Counted from the first letter of the stretch, positions 1 to 9,829 are shown. The stretch is 64,000 bases of DNA from Aurantibacillus circumpalustris (GCF_029625215.1 NZ_CP121197.1:124001-188000); one strand, 5' to 3'. Program-made: numbers and translations. Notes: generated by a model not told the origin, from the letters alone.

Positions 1-2
1 TA

Positions 3-2027
3 ATTAATTGCATTTACAAGGATGAAAATCAAAATATTTGGATCGGAACCTATAACGACGGCGTGTATTACATTCATAATCCATTTTTTAATTCACTAAG
101 CTTTTCATTCAATAATAAAAATCTCAATATACATCAAGTTTTTTTGAGCAATAATTTATTGGTTGCTGCAACCAGCAATGGATTGTATGGTTTAAATCTG
201 TCAGATGGTAAAACAAAAATCTTATCAAAACCCGACGAAATATTTTTAGAACCGGTTAGCAGTATCACAGAGTTTGATGGTATATTCTATTATGCCAAAC
301 GTAACCAAATGAACATGATTCAATCCATGATTTTTGACTCTAAAAACAATTACATCTTTAAACCGGTTATCGCACGACAATATTATCCAATTAACAAGGA
401 TGAAAGTGTTGTTGCCGATTGGGATAACGCGAATATTTTACTTTGTAATTTAGATGCGACCAAAACACTCGACACACTAATTTCTTTCCCCGATTATCGT
501 ATTTCAATTAATGCATTCCTAAAAAAGGATAATCTGCTCTACATTGGAACTAGTAACGGTCTTTATGTTTACGATTTTAAAAGCAAACGAAATAAAAATT
601 TAGTCAGGAACGAATTAAATTTCAACATCAATGATGTAGCAATTATCAACAATAAGCTATATGCTGCGCATGAAGCAGGTATTACAGATGTTTATGACGG
701 AAAACTAATTCAACAGGTTGGGAAATTTCGTTTGAACACCGTGAAAAAAATTAAACAATATAATGATCAAATTTGGCTTGCTACTCTTGATGGAATTTAT
801 GTCTGCGACAAAAATTTAGTTCCTCTAAAAACGCTTAATAAATCAAATGGGCTGCTTTCAAACTCCATCAACGATATTACCTTTAACGATCAAACAGTAA
901 GTATTGCTACTGCAAGAGGAGTCTCTACTGCCGAATTTAAAGATATCATTCGCTTTAACTCCACTTTAAAACCGGTTACCCTTAATACAATAAGTTCTAA
1001 CGGAAGTGTGTATGGCGCAGGCAAATCTGAATACAAATTTACCGCCAGTCAGGAAAACATTTCTATCAATTTCTTTAGTCCATTGTTCAACAAACCAAAC
1101 AAACAGTTTTTTAAATGGCGCATTGACGGGAGTGATTGGAAATATTTTAACAACCCCACGTTTGACGTTACTTTAACTGGCGGTTCACATCTTATTGAAA
1201 TATCGGCTTCGGCTGATAACATTTCCTGGAGTGAAAACACACTAGTGCATATTGAAAAAGAACAAAAACTTACTGAAAAACAATCCATCTATTGGTTAAT
1301 TACTTTAGGAAGTTTATCACTCATTCTGCTTATTAGTTTTGTTTGGATAAGACGTGTAAAAATAAAAGCGCGCAAACGTTTAAAAGATGAACAACAAGTA
1401 AACCTGTTAAAACACCAGGCTATGAACTCTCTTTTAAGTCCTCATTTTATTTTTAATTCTTTAACCTCCATTCAAAATTACATTAATACAAACAAGGGTC
1501 TGCAAGCCAGCGAATACCTTGCTAAGTTCTCACGCTTAATAAGAATGATTATTGAAAAGGCTGCACAAAGTGATATTTCTTTGCATGATGAATTATCTCG
1601 TTTAACTTATTATCTGGAATTGGAAAAAGAAAGATTTAAAAATAAATTCGATTATGTAATAAATATAGACGATAACATTAAGACGCACGAAATTCAAATT
1701 CCTAATATGATTATTCAACCCTTTGTTGAGAATTGTATTATACATGGTATTTTACCTAAACAGGAACATGGAGAACTTATCATTTCATTTAAAACAAAAG
1801 GTAACCGTAAATTTTTAATAACCATTGAAGATAATGGAATTGGCTTGATTAAAGCAAGTGAACACGCAAAAACAGGACATAAATCTTTAGGAACAAGTAC
1901 TATCAATAATATTCTTGAGATTAACTCGAAACTTTCGGGAAAAAAACAAAAAGTCACCATGATTGATAAATCAACACTGGATGAAAATACAAATGGAACT
2001 CTCATTACTATAGAACTCGAATTATAA
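3..2027 (+). CDS. Hybrid beta-propeller / LytS-type sensor histidine kinase (5' end outside window)
   Basis: The reading frame is open from the window edge, so the N-terminus is missing. The first visible residues include WIGTYNDGVYYI, a typical two-component-regulator propeller (Reg_prop) strand, and further such repeats follow (YIGTSNGLYVY, IWLATLDGIYVC). A Y_Y_Y-like beta-sandwich (KWRIDGSDWKYF) precedes one membrane helix near 1285-1347. The cytoplasmic part is a His_kinase (LytS/YpdA) domain. Its phospho-acceptor histidine lies in LLSPHFIFNSL at about 1443, and a HATPase region carries N (FVENCIIHG) and G1 (IEDNGIGL) boxes. By family the protein senses a periplasmic signal and phosphorylates a LytTR regulator, none of which lies next to it. 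A GTG at 63 is in frame but internal to the propeller and should not be taken as the start. The stop overlaps the likely start of the next gene. Confidence 0.9.
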   Translation: MNCIYKDENQNIWIGTYNDGVYYIHNPFFNSLSFSFNNKNLNIHQVFLSNNLLVAATSNGLYGLNLSDGKTKILSKPDEIFLEPVSSITEFDGIFYYAKRNQMNMIQSMIFDSKNNYIFKPVIARQYYPINKDESVVADWDNANILLCNLDATKTLDTLISFPDYRISINAFLKKDNLLYIGTSNGLYVYDFKSKRNKNLVRNELNFNINDVAIINNKLYAAHEAGITDVYDGKLIQQVGKFRLNTVKKIKQYNDQIWLATLDGIYVCDKNLVPLKTLNKSNGLLSNSINDITFNDQTVSIATARGVSTAEFKDIIRFNSTLKPVTLNTISSNGSVYGAGKSEYKFTASQENISINFFSPLFNKPNKQFFKWRIDGSDWKYFNNPTFDVTLTGGSHLIEISASADNISWSENTLVHIEKEQKLTEKQSIYWLITLGSLSLILLISFVWIRRVKIKARKRLKDEQQVNLLKHQAMNSLLSPHFIFNSLTSIQNYINTNKGLQASEYLAKFSRLIRMIIEKAAQSDISLHDELSRLTYYLELEKERFKNKFDYVINIDDNIKTHEIQIPNMIIQPFVENCIIHGILPKQEHGELIISFKTKGNRKFLITIEDNGIGLIKASEHAKTGHKSLGTSTINNILEINSKLSGKKQKVTMIDKSTLDENTNGTLITIELEL

Positions 2028-3016
2028 AAAAAACTATCACATATTTATTTATACTCCTAAGTGTTTTATCTTTTTCACAAAAAATAAATCTGCTGAGTGA
2101 CTCTCTTGGCTTCTGTCAAGGAGACAGCGCTTTTGTTGAGGTCAAACATTCTATTGAGAATATTACATCCATAACATGGACTACCCCATCGGGTATTATT
2201 ACCAACACTAAAAAAGTTAGAGCACAAAAACCGGGAAAATATTTTGTAAAAATCACCTCACAACAATTTTCTTTACCAATATACGATAGTAGTATTGTAA
2301 CTATTTATCCTAAACCAAAATTAGTATTAAGAGATACCATTATTTGTAAAGGTCAGTCCATTATTTTGGATGCAAAAAACCCCGGGATGCATTACTTATG
2401 GAATACCTTCGAAACAACACAAAAAATTAAAATTACTAATCCCGGAAGGTATTGGGTTGCCCTCATTAATGGAAGCTGCAATACTGTGGATACTGTTTAC
2501 ATAAAACCATTGCAAGGGAGTGGTGTTGTGTTAAACCGAGAGGCTACTTTTTGCATGAATGAAGAAATTAGAACCATAAGTATTAAGGTAAACCCAGGTA
2601 CAAAAATTCAGTGGAGCACGGGTTCTACGTCAGCAAGCATTTATGTTATAAAGGAGGGAAATTATTGGGTGAAAACAGAAATGAATAACTGCGGGGCACA
2701 AATAGATACTATTAAAGTAAAATTAAAAGTATGCGAATGCGAAATGATGATTCCAAATAGTTTTACACCCAATGAAGATAACCGCAATGACTATTTTTTT
2801 CCCATTGCCCAATGCGATTATTCTTATTACATGATGACGATTACGGATCGCTGGGGAAATACAGTGTTTACAACAAACAATATAGCTGGCAGATGGGATG
2901 GTAGATTTAAAGGTAATTTATGTCCGGAAGATATTTACATTTTTAAAATTGAAAGTACTGAAAAAGGTAGCGATAAAAAACTCATTCGAAACGGTCATAT
3001 CTCTTTATTCAGATGA
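2024..3016 (+). CDS. Secreted protein with T9SS type-B (CHU_C) sorting domain; start codon appears to be ATA
   Basis: The C-terminus is a gliding-motility-associated CHU_C domain: IPNSFTPNEDNRNDYFFP, then ITDRWGNTVF, then a final strand ending GHISLFR. This is the type-B signal for T9SS export. The first ATG, GTG or TTG in frame is a TTG at 2366, inside a domain. Upstream the frame stays open and encodes a convincing signal peptide, (I)KKTITYLFILLSVLSFSQ, followed by two PKD/Ig-like modules (FCQGDSAFVEV..., ICKGQSIIL...). The signal peptide begins with ATA at 2024, which overlaps the kinase stop as ATAA. No canonical start lies between the in-frame stop at 1982 and 2366. The simplest reading is an ancestral ATGA overlap in which G became A. 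That keeps the kinase stop (TGA to TAA) but changes ATG to ATA. Function beyond secretion is unknown. Confidence 0.8.
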   Translation: MKKTITYLFILLSVLSFSQKINLLSDSLGFCQGDSAFVEVKHSIENITSITWTTPSGIITNTKKVRAQKPGKYFVKITSQQFSLPIYDSSIVTIYPKPKLVLRDTIICKGQSIILDAKNPGMHYLWNTFETTQKIKITNPGRYWVALINGSCNTVDTVYIKPLQGSGVVLNREATFCMNEEIRTISIKVNPGTKIQWSTGSTSASIYVIKEGNYWVKTEMNNCGAQIDTIKVKLKVCECEMMIPNSFTPNEDNRNDYFFPIAQCDYSYYMMTITDRWGNTVFTTNNIAGRWDGRFKGNLCPEDIYIFKIESTEKGSDKKLIRNGHISLFR

Positions 3017-3101
3017 GTAGACTTTATTACCCATACATTAATACATTCCATTTCAAACGTATTTTGTATCTTTAAGTTATCGGTTACTTGAATCCAATGA
3101 A

Positions 3102-4514
3102 ATGAGAACTCTATTACATTTCTTTTTGTTATTTCTAGCGAGTTTTACGCTTTACGCTCAGGAAAGGTTAGGCATTACAAATAGCAATTATTACAGTACG
3201 GCAAACATTCAATTAAATCCATCATCGAGTGTAGATTCAAGAACCTATATGCAATTGCATTTAGCTGGGGTAAACATTTATGCGAAAACCAATTTCGCTT
3301 ACCTTCCTAATTTTAATATTAAACAAATCGCCAATCCACCAGAACCAATTAGAACGGAAGGAACTAATAAAAAATTTTTATACGTGAACGGATCTGCAGA
3401 AGCTCTCTCGTTTGTTATGAGCAAAAGAACTTACGGCTTTGGTTTTTTTGTTAGAGCCAGAACAGTACTCGACATGAGAGGGGTTTCTTATGAGTTGGCC
3501 TCTGCCTTGTTAAACGGACAAGGTTTTTCGAGTGTTGTTGATCGAAGTCTTTTAGGTCAAAAATTAAAAAACGCAAAATTTAGTCACATGTCTTGGGCTG
3601 AATATGGAATCAATCTTGGCAAAATTATCAAACGAGAACAGGATATTTTAATCACTGTGGGAACAAATTTAAAATACCTTACCGGAATTAATATTATTTA
3701 TGCCAACATTCTTGAGTTTGATAGTTATAACGATGGGAATGGCGCTTTTGGTGTAAACAATCTTGATGCTAAAATTTTAAGAAATAAATCAAAATGGAAC
3801 TCAGGTAAAGGATTTGGATTAGATCTCGGCATCACCTATAAAATAATGGAGGGTTACGTTGATAAATATTATGCCAATTCAAAACTATCGAATTGCGACT
3901 ACGTGGACTATAAATGCAAAATAGCTCTTTCACTAAGAGATCTCGGTTTTATAAATTTCAAAGGTGCTAATACCGACACCCGAGTGAAAGGTTCAGGATT
4001 CTTCGATCCCTATCATTCCGACACTTCTTTTGTAGATGCATTAGGATACAATTTTCAAAACACAACAGTACAAGGTAACCCAATCTTAGCAAGTCTGCCA
4101 ACGGCATTAACAGGTCAATTTGATTATAATTTTGATAACTCCATTTATTTGAATTTTACTTTAGTCAAAAACCTCGTGCCTACGCGCATAACCGGAGTAC
4201 CAAGTCCCGATCTATTTTCTATTTGTCCACGCATAGAATTTAAACAATTTGAGTTTGCATTGCCGCTAACATTTCAAAAATTTATTTACCCTCAACTTGG
4301 TTTTGGTTTAAGATTTAGAAGTTTTGTTGTTGGTATGGACAATATGTTCCCATTATTTTTAACACGGAATACCAATGGCTTTAATGTTTATTGCAGTCTT
4401 GCTATTTCCTTATTCAGGAACCCTGCTTGTAACACTAAAAGAATGAGTGTATCAAAATGCCCAAGCTATAGAAAGACAGGCAAAAATAAAGCAAAAAAAA
4501 GAAAACATTTTTAG
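3102..4514 (+). CDS. DUF5723-like secreted or outer-membrane protein
   Basis: The protein has 470 residues and a clear signal peptide (MRTLLHFFLLFLASFTLYAQ). The mature start, ERLGITNSNYYSTANIQLNP, and the alternating aromatic and polar strands (GFGFFVRART, GLDLGITYKI, FGLRFRSFVVG) resemble the DUF5723 family, predicted beta-barrel proteins of Bacteroidota. The C-terminus is very basic (KTGKNKAKKRKHF), which is unusual after the last barrel strand. A near-consensus -7 box (TATCTTTA, 3067-3074) lies upstream of the ATG. It stands alone between the T9SS gene and a convergent operon. The family assignment is from pattern recognition and the role is unknown. Confidence 0.7.
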   Translation: MRTLLHFFLLFLASFTLYAQERLGITNSNYYSTANIQLNPSSSVDSRTYMQLHLAGVNIYAKTNFAYLPNFNIKQIANPPEPIRTEGTNKKFLYVNGSAEALSFVMSKRTYGFGFFVRARTVLDMRGVSYELASALLNGQGFSSVVDRSLLGQKLKNAKFSHMSWAEYGINLGKIIKREQDILITVGTNLKYLTGINIIYANILEFDSYNDGNGAFGVNNLDAKILRNKSKWNSGKGFGLDLGITYKIMEGYVDKYYANSKLSNCDYVDYKCKIALSLRDLGFINFKGANTDTRVKGSGFFDPYHSDTSFVDALGYNFQNTTVQGNPILASLPTALTGQFDYNFDNSIYLNFTLVKNLVPTRITGVPSPDLFSICPRIEFKQFEFALPLTFQKFIYPQLGFGLRFRSFVVGMDNMFPLFLTRNTNGFNVYCSLAISLFRNPACNTKRMSVSKCPSYRKTGKNKAKKRKHF

Positions 4515-4529
4515 TTCGAAAAAGCTATG

Positions 4530-4590
4530 TCGATTTTTTCGCCACAAATGACACTAATTTATTTTGTGAAATTCGTGTAATTAGTGGCTT
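4530..4590. repeat. Imperfect inverted repeat of the dispersed GTG-rich intergenic family
   Basis: Between two convergent genes, GCCAC...ACTAAT is answered by ATTAGTGGC around a TTTGTGAAATTCGTGTAA core. The sequence resembles the CACAGAG/TTTGTGG repeats at 21960-22140, 35975-36120 and 36640-36800 and is probably a degenerate member of the same family. It has no T-tract, so it is a poor terminator. Confidence 0.45.
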
Positions 4591-4632
4591 TCTTTCAGGG
4601 GCCTGTCCATGTATCTTACAACGGGTAGTTAA

Positions 4633-5166
4633 TTAATTCACGAGTTTTTGATCGCGCTTCATAATTATAGAAGCAGCAAATGCTCCAGATAATCCAATAA
4701 ATAATAATGGAATTATTTTTCCGGTAGTTGCTCTAAAGGCCGAAAGTGTAGCGATCTGCTCATTTATTATTCTTGGAAAATCGTCAACTTTTATTTTGTC
4801 TGGATTTTTAACTTGCTGAACTTTTAAAATTTCAAGGTATTCAGAACTGTTATAGTACTTGATAAATTCGTCTGCCTTCCAATTGAATTCTACATAATTA
4901 TAAACGCTGGTTATGATTAATCCAATAGCAAGAACCGTGAGGCCAATACGCATGCCCTCTTTCGCTCCAATGTATCCACCGTGATCTTTTTCTCGAACAT
5001 GGTAAATAGCAAGAAAGAAAAAAGGAATAATTAAAAACACTGCAGTAATGATGGAATAATAAAATCCAAATTTACTAAACATATTATCGCTTAAAACGAT
5101 ATAAAGTTTAAAAACAATAACTACTAGCGAATAAAATAAACCGTAAAGAAGTGCTTTTTTGTTCAT
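4633..5166 (-). CDS. DUF4199 domain membrane protein
   Basis: A 177-residue integral membrane protein. It has helices near residues 5-25 and 34-56, a KEGMRIGLTVLAIG segment typical of DUF4199, and a final helix with IIPLLFIGLSGAFAASI close to the C-terminus. DUF4199 proteins have no assigned biochemical role. The ATG lies 1 base downstream of the rho stop region, so it is almost certainly co-transcribed with and translationally coupled to rho. Confidence 0.8.
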   Translation of the reverse strand: MNKKALLYGLFYSLVVIVFKLYIVLSDNMFSKFGFYYSIITAVFLIIPFFFLAIYHVREKDHGGYIGAKEGMRIGLTVLAIGLIITSVYNYVEFNWKADEFIKYYNSSEYLEILKVQQVKNPDKIKVDDFPRIINEQIATLSAFRATTGKIIPLLFIGLSGAFAASIIMKRDQKLVN

Positions 5167-5167
5167 C

Positions 5168-6766
5168 TTAACCGTTCATACTAATTAGAAATTCTTCATT
5201 AGTTTGGCTGCGACGCAATCTATCGAGTAAAAACTCCATCGCTTCTTGCGGATTCATATCACCTAAATGTTTACGAAGTACCCATAAGCGCGTTAAGGTT
5301 TCTTTATCAATTAATAAATCATCTCTACGTGTTGATGACGCCAAAAGATCGATAGCAGGATAAATTCTACGGTTAGATAATTTTCTATCTAACTGCAATT
5401 CCATGTTACCTGTTCCTTTAAATTCTTCAAATATTACCTCGTCCATTTTTGATCCGGTCTCTGTTAAAGCAGTGGCAATAATGGTTAAAGATCCGCCATT
5501 TTCTACTTTACGTGCAGCACCAAAAAAACGTTTTGGTTTGTGAAGCGCATTAGCATCCACACCTCCGGTTAATACCTTTCCACTTGCTGGTGATACTGTA
5601 TTGTAAGCACGTGCTAAACGTGTTATACTATCTAATAAAATAACCACATCGTGACCACACTCAACCATACGTTTTGCTTTTTCAAGAACGATGTTGGCAA
5701 TCTTCACATGTTTTTCTGCAGGTTCATCAAATGTACTAGAGATAACTTCGGCTTTAACGCTACGCGCCATATCGGTTACCTCTTCAGGACGTTCATCAAT
5801 TAAAAGAATAATTAAATAAACTTCTGGATGATTATAAGCAATTGCATTTGCTATGTCTTTTAATAAAACTGTTTTACCCGTTTTAGGCTGAGCAACAATT
5901 AAACCACGTTGACCTTTACCAATAGGTGAGAAAAGATCCATAACACGTGTACTCATGTTTTCCTGAGGATGTCCGGTTAGCTTTAATTTCTCATAAGGAA
6001 ATAATGGTGTTAAGTAATCAAAAATCACGCGGTCACGCACAAACGATGGGTCACGGCCGTTGATTTGATCAACTTTAATTAATGGAAAATATTTTTCGCC
6101 TTCTTTTGGCGGACGTACCCCACCTTTAACAACATCACCTGGTTTTAAACCAAACAATTTAATTTGTGATTGAGAAACGTAAACATCATCAGGAGAATTG
6201 AGGTAATCGTAATCGGAGCTTCTCATAAAACCGTAGCCATCAGGCATAATTTCTAGCACTCCAGTTACAAAAACGATATTGTCAAAATTGTAATAAACTT
6301 TTTCTGGTTTTTTTTCAGGTGCAGGTTCTTGTTCTTCTTTCTGCATTCCCTGCACGCCATTGTCTTCTTCTTGTTGTGCATCTGCAGATCCGGCATTTAC
6401 TATCTCTTCACTTGTTGCTGCTGCTTCTGCCTCCACTGCTACTTTCACTTCAGCAACTTCCTGAACAGAATCCTCTTCATTAGCAGAGCTAATAGTTGCG
6501 TTTACAACTTCCTCATTTATCGGTTCAAGTTTAACCTTGCGAGGACGTTTTTCTTTTTGTTCTTTATTTTCTTTCACTTCTTTTTGTTCTTTTTTAGGAA
6601 ATTTTTCCATGATATTTTTTGTGAGTTCGTTGTTTTCATTTTGAGCATCAACTATTTTTAAGATCAGGTCTCCTTTAGACAAACCTTTACTTTCTATAGA
6701 AAAAGCTTTTGCAATTTCTTTTAATTCGGGTAGGGCTCTACCACTTAAGTCAATAACTTCAAACAT
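5168..6766 (-). CDS. rho: Transcription termination factor Rho
   Basis: A hexameric RNA-dependent ATPase that terminates transcription. Residues 1-45 form a Rho_N helical domain ([16 protein letters not shown]). Residues about 50-155 are a low-complexity insert, first Lys/Glu-rich and then Glu/Ala-rich. The RNA-binding cold-shock-like domain starts near 165 ([15 protein letters not shown]). The Walker A motif, AQPKTGKT, is at about 290-298, followed by [29 protein letters not shown] and the secondary RNA-binding loop ([19 protein letters not shown]). At 532 residues it exceeds the E. coli protein (419) because of the insert, which is common in Bacteroidota. The gene is preceded by about 240 bases of non-coding DNA. 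Confidence 0.97.
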   Translation of the reverse strand: MFEVIDLSGRALPELKEIAKAFSIESKGLSKGDLILKIVDAQNENNELTKNIMEKFPKKEQKEVKENKEQKEKRPRKVKLEPINEEVVNATISSANEEDSVQEVAEVKVAVEAEAAATSEEIVNAGSADAQQEEDNGVQGMQKEEQEPAPEKKPEKVYYNFDNIVFVTGVLEIMPDGYGFMRSSDYDYLNSPDDVYVSQSQIKLFGLKPGDVVKGGVRPPKEGEKYFPLIKVDQINGRDPSFVRDRVIFDYLTPLFPYEKLKLTGHPQENMSTRVMDLFSPIGKGQRGLIVAQPKTGKTVLLKDIANAIAYNHPEVYLIILLIDERPEEVTDMARSVKAEVISSTFDEPAEKHVKIANIVLEKAKRMVECGHDVVILLDSITRLARAYNTVSPASGKVLTGGVDANALHKPKRFFGAARKVENGGSLTIIATALTETGSKMDEVIFEEFKGTGNMELQLDRKLSNRRIYPAIDLLASSTRRDDLLIDKETLTRLWVLRKHLGDMNPQEAMEFLLDRLRRSQTNEEFLISMNG

Positions 6767-6920
6767 AGAGCGGATACTTGTAATACTAATTTCGGACGTT
6801 TTTTATTTTTTTGATTGATTGTCAGCCGTAAGAAAATTCGACTGTTATAATACTAGGCAATATTAGCGAAAAAAGTTCAATCAGCAAATAAAAAAGAAAA
6901 TAATTTTAAACTATTTAAAT

Positions 6921-6960
6921 AAAAAAAATCCCCGCCTTCTATTAAACAGAAAACGAGGAT
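6921..6960 (-). terminator. Rho-independent terminator after the DUF1761 gene
   Basis: On the minus strand an ATCCTCGTTTTCT arm pairs, with some G-U pairs, with AGAAGGCGGGGAT and is followed by eight T. It lies about 50 bases past the stop of the gene ending at 7009. Confidence 0.75.
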
Positions 6961-7008
6961 AAATAATTAACTGATAAAAAAGAACTTCTAGCGAAAAGTC
7001 AAAGAATT

Positions 7009-7512
7009 TTAAACTTGTGTAAATGCACAGATAATGCCGCCCATTAAAGCCATGCAAACTACCCAGTATCCAGCATTAATAGCAACATATTTAAATGATT
7101 TACGCTCGAATAAAGCTGGTACGCCAATAATTGGAAAGGCAAGCATGATCCCTGCGAAGGTGCCATGAAATGCTCCATGCTTAAACGTTCGGTAACTTGT
7201 ACCATAAAGCTCGGTGAATTTCGCGAGTAGTGTCATCGACTCTGAATTAGGATCTCCTGAGTCTGGTTGATGCGTCAAAAGTGCATTAACATGAACCTGA
7301 TGGACTACCAGCATGGTCATAACAACTGCCACAAAAAAAGACAATAAAATGGTTAGACCAAAAATCAAACCCATATTTGCATTTTTTCCATCTTCTTCGG
7401 TTATTCCCGTGGCAACCATCCAGGCTTTACCAAACCCAATTTTTGGATTGTACCAAACAAATCCAATAACTAATGGCACCAAAGTGGCGCCTAATAATAC
7501 TACTATATTCAT
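7009..7512 (-). CDS. DUF1761 domain membrane protein
   Basis: A 167-residue protein with four predicted membrane helices: a start with VLLGATLVPLVIGFVWYNP, then a helix near residues 50-70, one near 115-130 and one at the C-terminus. The FVWYNPKIGFGKAWM motif is characteristic of DUF1761. Function unknown. It is a single gene with its own downstream terminator. Confidence 0.8.
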   Translation of the reverse strand: MNIVVLLGATLVPLVIGFVWYNPKIGFGKAWMVATGITEEDGKNANMGLIFGLTILLSFFVAVVMTMLVVHQVHVNALLTHQPDSGDPNSESMTLLAKFTELYGTSYRTFKHGAFHGTFAGIMLAFPIIGVPALFERKSFKYVAINAGYWVVCMALMGGIICAFTQV

Positions 7513-7563
7513 GATTTATAAATTAAGAATTATATCAAATATAATAGATTGGATGTAAAAATC

Positions 7564-7582
7564 AAACTCAGTTTTTGAGTTT
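7564..7582 (-). terminator. Possible weak terminator overlapping the DUF4476 stop
   Basis: AAACTCA and TGAGTTT form a 7-bp hairpin. On the minus strand it is followed by GATTTTTA. The 13-base core recurs in inverted orientation at 8607-8619, upstream of the same gene. Confidence 0.4.
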
Positions 7583-8582
7583 ACTTGGTTAAAAACGCGT
7601 TGAGTTCCTCGGTAGTTGTGCTGAACGAAAACACTTCGCCCACCTGATAATAGTTCGATTTATCCACGCAATAATCATAAGCATACTTTGCATAAGTAAG
7701 TTTATCACCGTCCATGCTAAATAGTTTTGTAATTACTTTTATCTGATCCACAGAAAGGCACGCGTTCTTCGTTGCGACTTTAGCGGTACTCATTTTGGTG
7801 TCTGAGAATGGCTTTGACTCTACCGCTTCTTTTATCTTATTAAAATTAGCCTGACTCATAGCCGCTCTGCATCCATAAGAAAAGTTTTTATTCGTATTAG
7901 TTTTGATATTCGAATTGGTATTATTGTGCTTCTTTGCTTCAGAATCATGTCCACTGCCAGAATGATGCCCCCTATTATAAGTGGACGAAGCACTACTATT
8001 TCGAGTAGTTTTCGAATGTGACGCGTCAGTTCTCGTGGCATTTGGATCATTTGCATTTACAGTCATGTTAATATCCGGCATACTAATATTGATAGAAACA
8101 TTGGTCGGGGATGTATTGCCCGAATTACTTTGTGTAACGGTTGACGAGGAATTGTTGTTATAAGAATATCCATCGCCTGTTTTCGGTTCTTCAGAAGTAG
8201 AATTTTCCGCCGTATTATATTGTACTTCTTTCACGGTAACTGTCGACTCATTTAAGGGAACACTTCCAAAATACCGCAATTTTAACTGGTTCTTCGCATC
8301 CCTTTTTATGCGCGCCGTATGCTCGAAATTAGGTTCTAGCGCCATAGTTTGTTTTAATTGAGGCAAACTTTTATTTTCAAATTCAATTCGCAAACTTATG
8401 TTCGGGGAAATGTTTGACATTTTTAAATTTGTCTCAGGTATATTGTTTTGTTTCACACCATTAACAAAAACGTAGAAGGCATCGCCATCTTCTGAGAAGA
8501 CAATAAGATTAACATTAGACTGACTATAAGAGAAGAATGCAGATAAGAATAAAACAACCAAAATACTTATTCGTTTTTTCAT
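7581..8582 (-). CDS. Secreted DUF4476 domain protein
   Basis: The 333-residue product has a signal peptide (MKKRISILVVLFLSAFFSYS) and an N-terminal beta-rich region of about 120 residues (NLIVFSEDGDAFYVFVNGV). A Ser/Thr/Asn/His-rich linker follows at about residues 125-235. The C-terminal DUF4476 domain (about 240-333) has the family pattern FNKIKEAVESKPFSDTKMS, then VDQIKVITKLFSMDGDKL and FAKxAYDYCVD-like helices. DUF4476 is widespread and uncharacterised in Bacteroidota. The linker is compositionally simple and likely disordered. It is monocistronic, and short inverted repeats flank the gene. Confidence 0.8.
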   Translation of the reverse strand: MKKRISILVVLFLSAFFSYSQSNVNLIVFSEDGDAFYVFVNGVKQNNIPETNLKMSNISPNISLRIEFENKSLPQLKQTMALEPNFEHTARIKRDAKNQLKLRYFGSVPLNESTVTVKEVQYNTAENSTSEEPKTGDGYSYNNNSSSTVTQSNSGNTSPTNVSINISMPDINMTVNANDPNATRTDASHSKTTRNSSASSTYNRGHHSGSGHDSEAKKHNNTNSNIKTNTNKNFSYGCRAAMSQANFNKIKEAVESKPFSDTKMSTAKVATKNACLSVDQIKVITKLFSMDGDKLTYAKYAYDYCVDKSNYYQVGEVFSFSTTTEELNAFLTK

Positions 8583-8660
8583 GATATATTATTTTTAATG
8601 ATAATTCTCAAAAACTGAGCCAAAAAATTTAGTCAGGAGTTAACAGATGTTAAGTACAAA

Positions 8661-9749
8661 CTAAACGAATTTTTCGCCTTTACTCACTTTTACATCGTTT
8701 ACAAAATTACGAATCTGTTGTTCGTCCTGTTTTTTGCAAATCATTAATACACCTTCACTTTCAACAACAATGTAGTCTTCTAAACCTTGAAGCACAACTA
8801 ATTTATCTTTTGGAACTTGAACGATACAATTGTTGCAATCATAGGTAATAATATTTTTACCTACTAAAGCGTTGTTCTTATCATCCTTCTTAATTTGCGT
8901 GTACAAACTTCCCCACGTTCCAAGATCACTCCAACCAAAAATACTTGAACGTACATAAACATTCTTTGCTTTTTCCATCACACTGTAATCAATCGAAATA
9001 TTTTTGCAGGTGGCATAAGCTCGGTTAACAAATTCTTTTTCTTTATCTGTATTATAAAAATCCCAACCTTCTTTAAAAACATTAGCCAACTCAGGATCAT
9101 GTTTTTCCATGGCGCTTATAATGCTTTCTGTGCTCCAAATAAAAATACCTGAGTTCCACAAAAAGTCACCACTATCCATAAAAAAGTTAGCCATTTCGGC
9201 ATCAGGTTTTTCGGTAAAGGTTTTTACTTTATTAATGCGTTTATCTTTTTCTTCAACATCACTTTTAATAAATTGAATGTAACCATAACCTGTATCAGGA
9301 CGTGTTGGTTTAATGCCAAGCGTTATCAGACAGTCTTGTTGTTTGGCTTTATCAAAACACGACTTTATTGCTTTTACAAATGTATCTTCCTTTTTCACGA
9401 GATGATCACTCGGGGCAACTAAAGTAATGGCTTTTGGATCGCGTTTATGTATTTTATAGGAGGCGTAGGCAATGCAAGGCGCCGTGTTTTTTCGTGCTGA
9501 CTCACATAAAATATTTTCCTTTAATAGTTTTGGTAGTTGCTCAGCAACCAGTTTTTCATAAGCGTTACTGGTTACCACGAAAATATTTTCTATTGGGCAA
9601 GTTTGAGCAACACGATCATACGTTTGCTGTAATAAGGTCTGACCAGTTCCTAATATATCCAAAAACTGCTTGGGGTGCTGTGTAGTGCTCATTGGCCAAA
9701 AACGAGTGCCAACCCCTCCTGCCATTATAATTGCGTAGTGATGTTTCAT
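8661..9749 (-). CDS. manC: Mannose-1-phosphate guanylyltransferase
   Basis: Makes GDP-mannose from mannose-1-phosphate and GTP for polysaccharide and glycoprotein synthesis. The nucleotidyltransferase signature IIMAGGVGTRFWPMS is at the N-terminus. KNTAPCIAYA, the LVAPSDHLV metal-binding segment, FTEKPD and GDFLWNSGIFIW follow. The length is that of the single-domain enzyme without a C-terminal isomerase. A GTG four codons upstream (9761) is possible, but the ATG at 9749 immediately precedes the conserved region and fits better. The phosphohexomutase at 29527 could supply its substrate, although it is 20 kb away. Confidence 0.92.
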   Translation of the reverse strand: MKHHYAIIMAGGVGTRFWPMSTTQHPKQFLDILGTGQTLLQQTYDRVAQTCPIENIFVVTSNAYEKLVAEQLPKLLKENILCESARKNTAPCIAYASYKIHKRDPKAITLVAPSDHLVKKEDTFVKAIKSCFDKAKQQDCLITLGIKPTRPDTGYGYIQFIKSDVEEKDKRINKVKTFTEKPDAEMANFFMDSGDFLWNSGIFIWSTESIISAMEKHDPELANVFKEGWDFYNTDKEKEFVNRAYATCKNISIDYSVMEKAKNVYVRSSIFGWSDLGTWGSLYTQIKKDDKNNALVGKNIITYDCNNCIVQVPKDKLVVLQGLEDYIVVESEGVLMICKKQDEQQIRNFVNDVKVSKGEKFV

Positions 9750-9829
9750 AAAAACGTCCACAAAAGTAAAAAATAAAGCGAGGATATTCTTCGAAAAAGA
9801 TTCGATAGTGTTAATTTAGATAAAAAGCG

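Noticed and set aside
6329-6661. 110-codon plus-strand frame opposite rho
   Set aside because: Phe/Leu/Cys-rich antisense shadow of the charged Rho linker.
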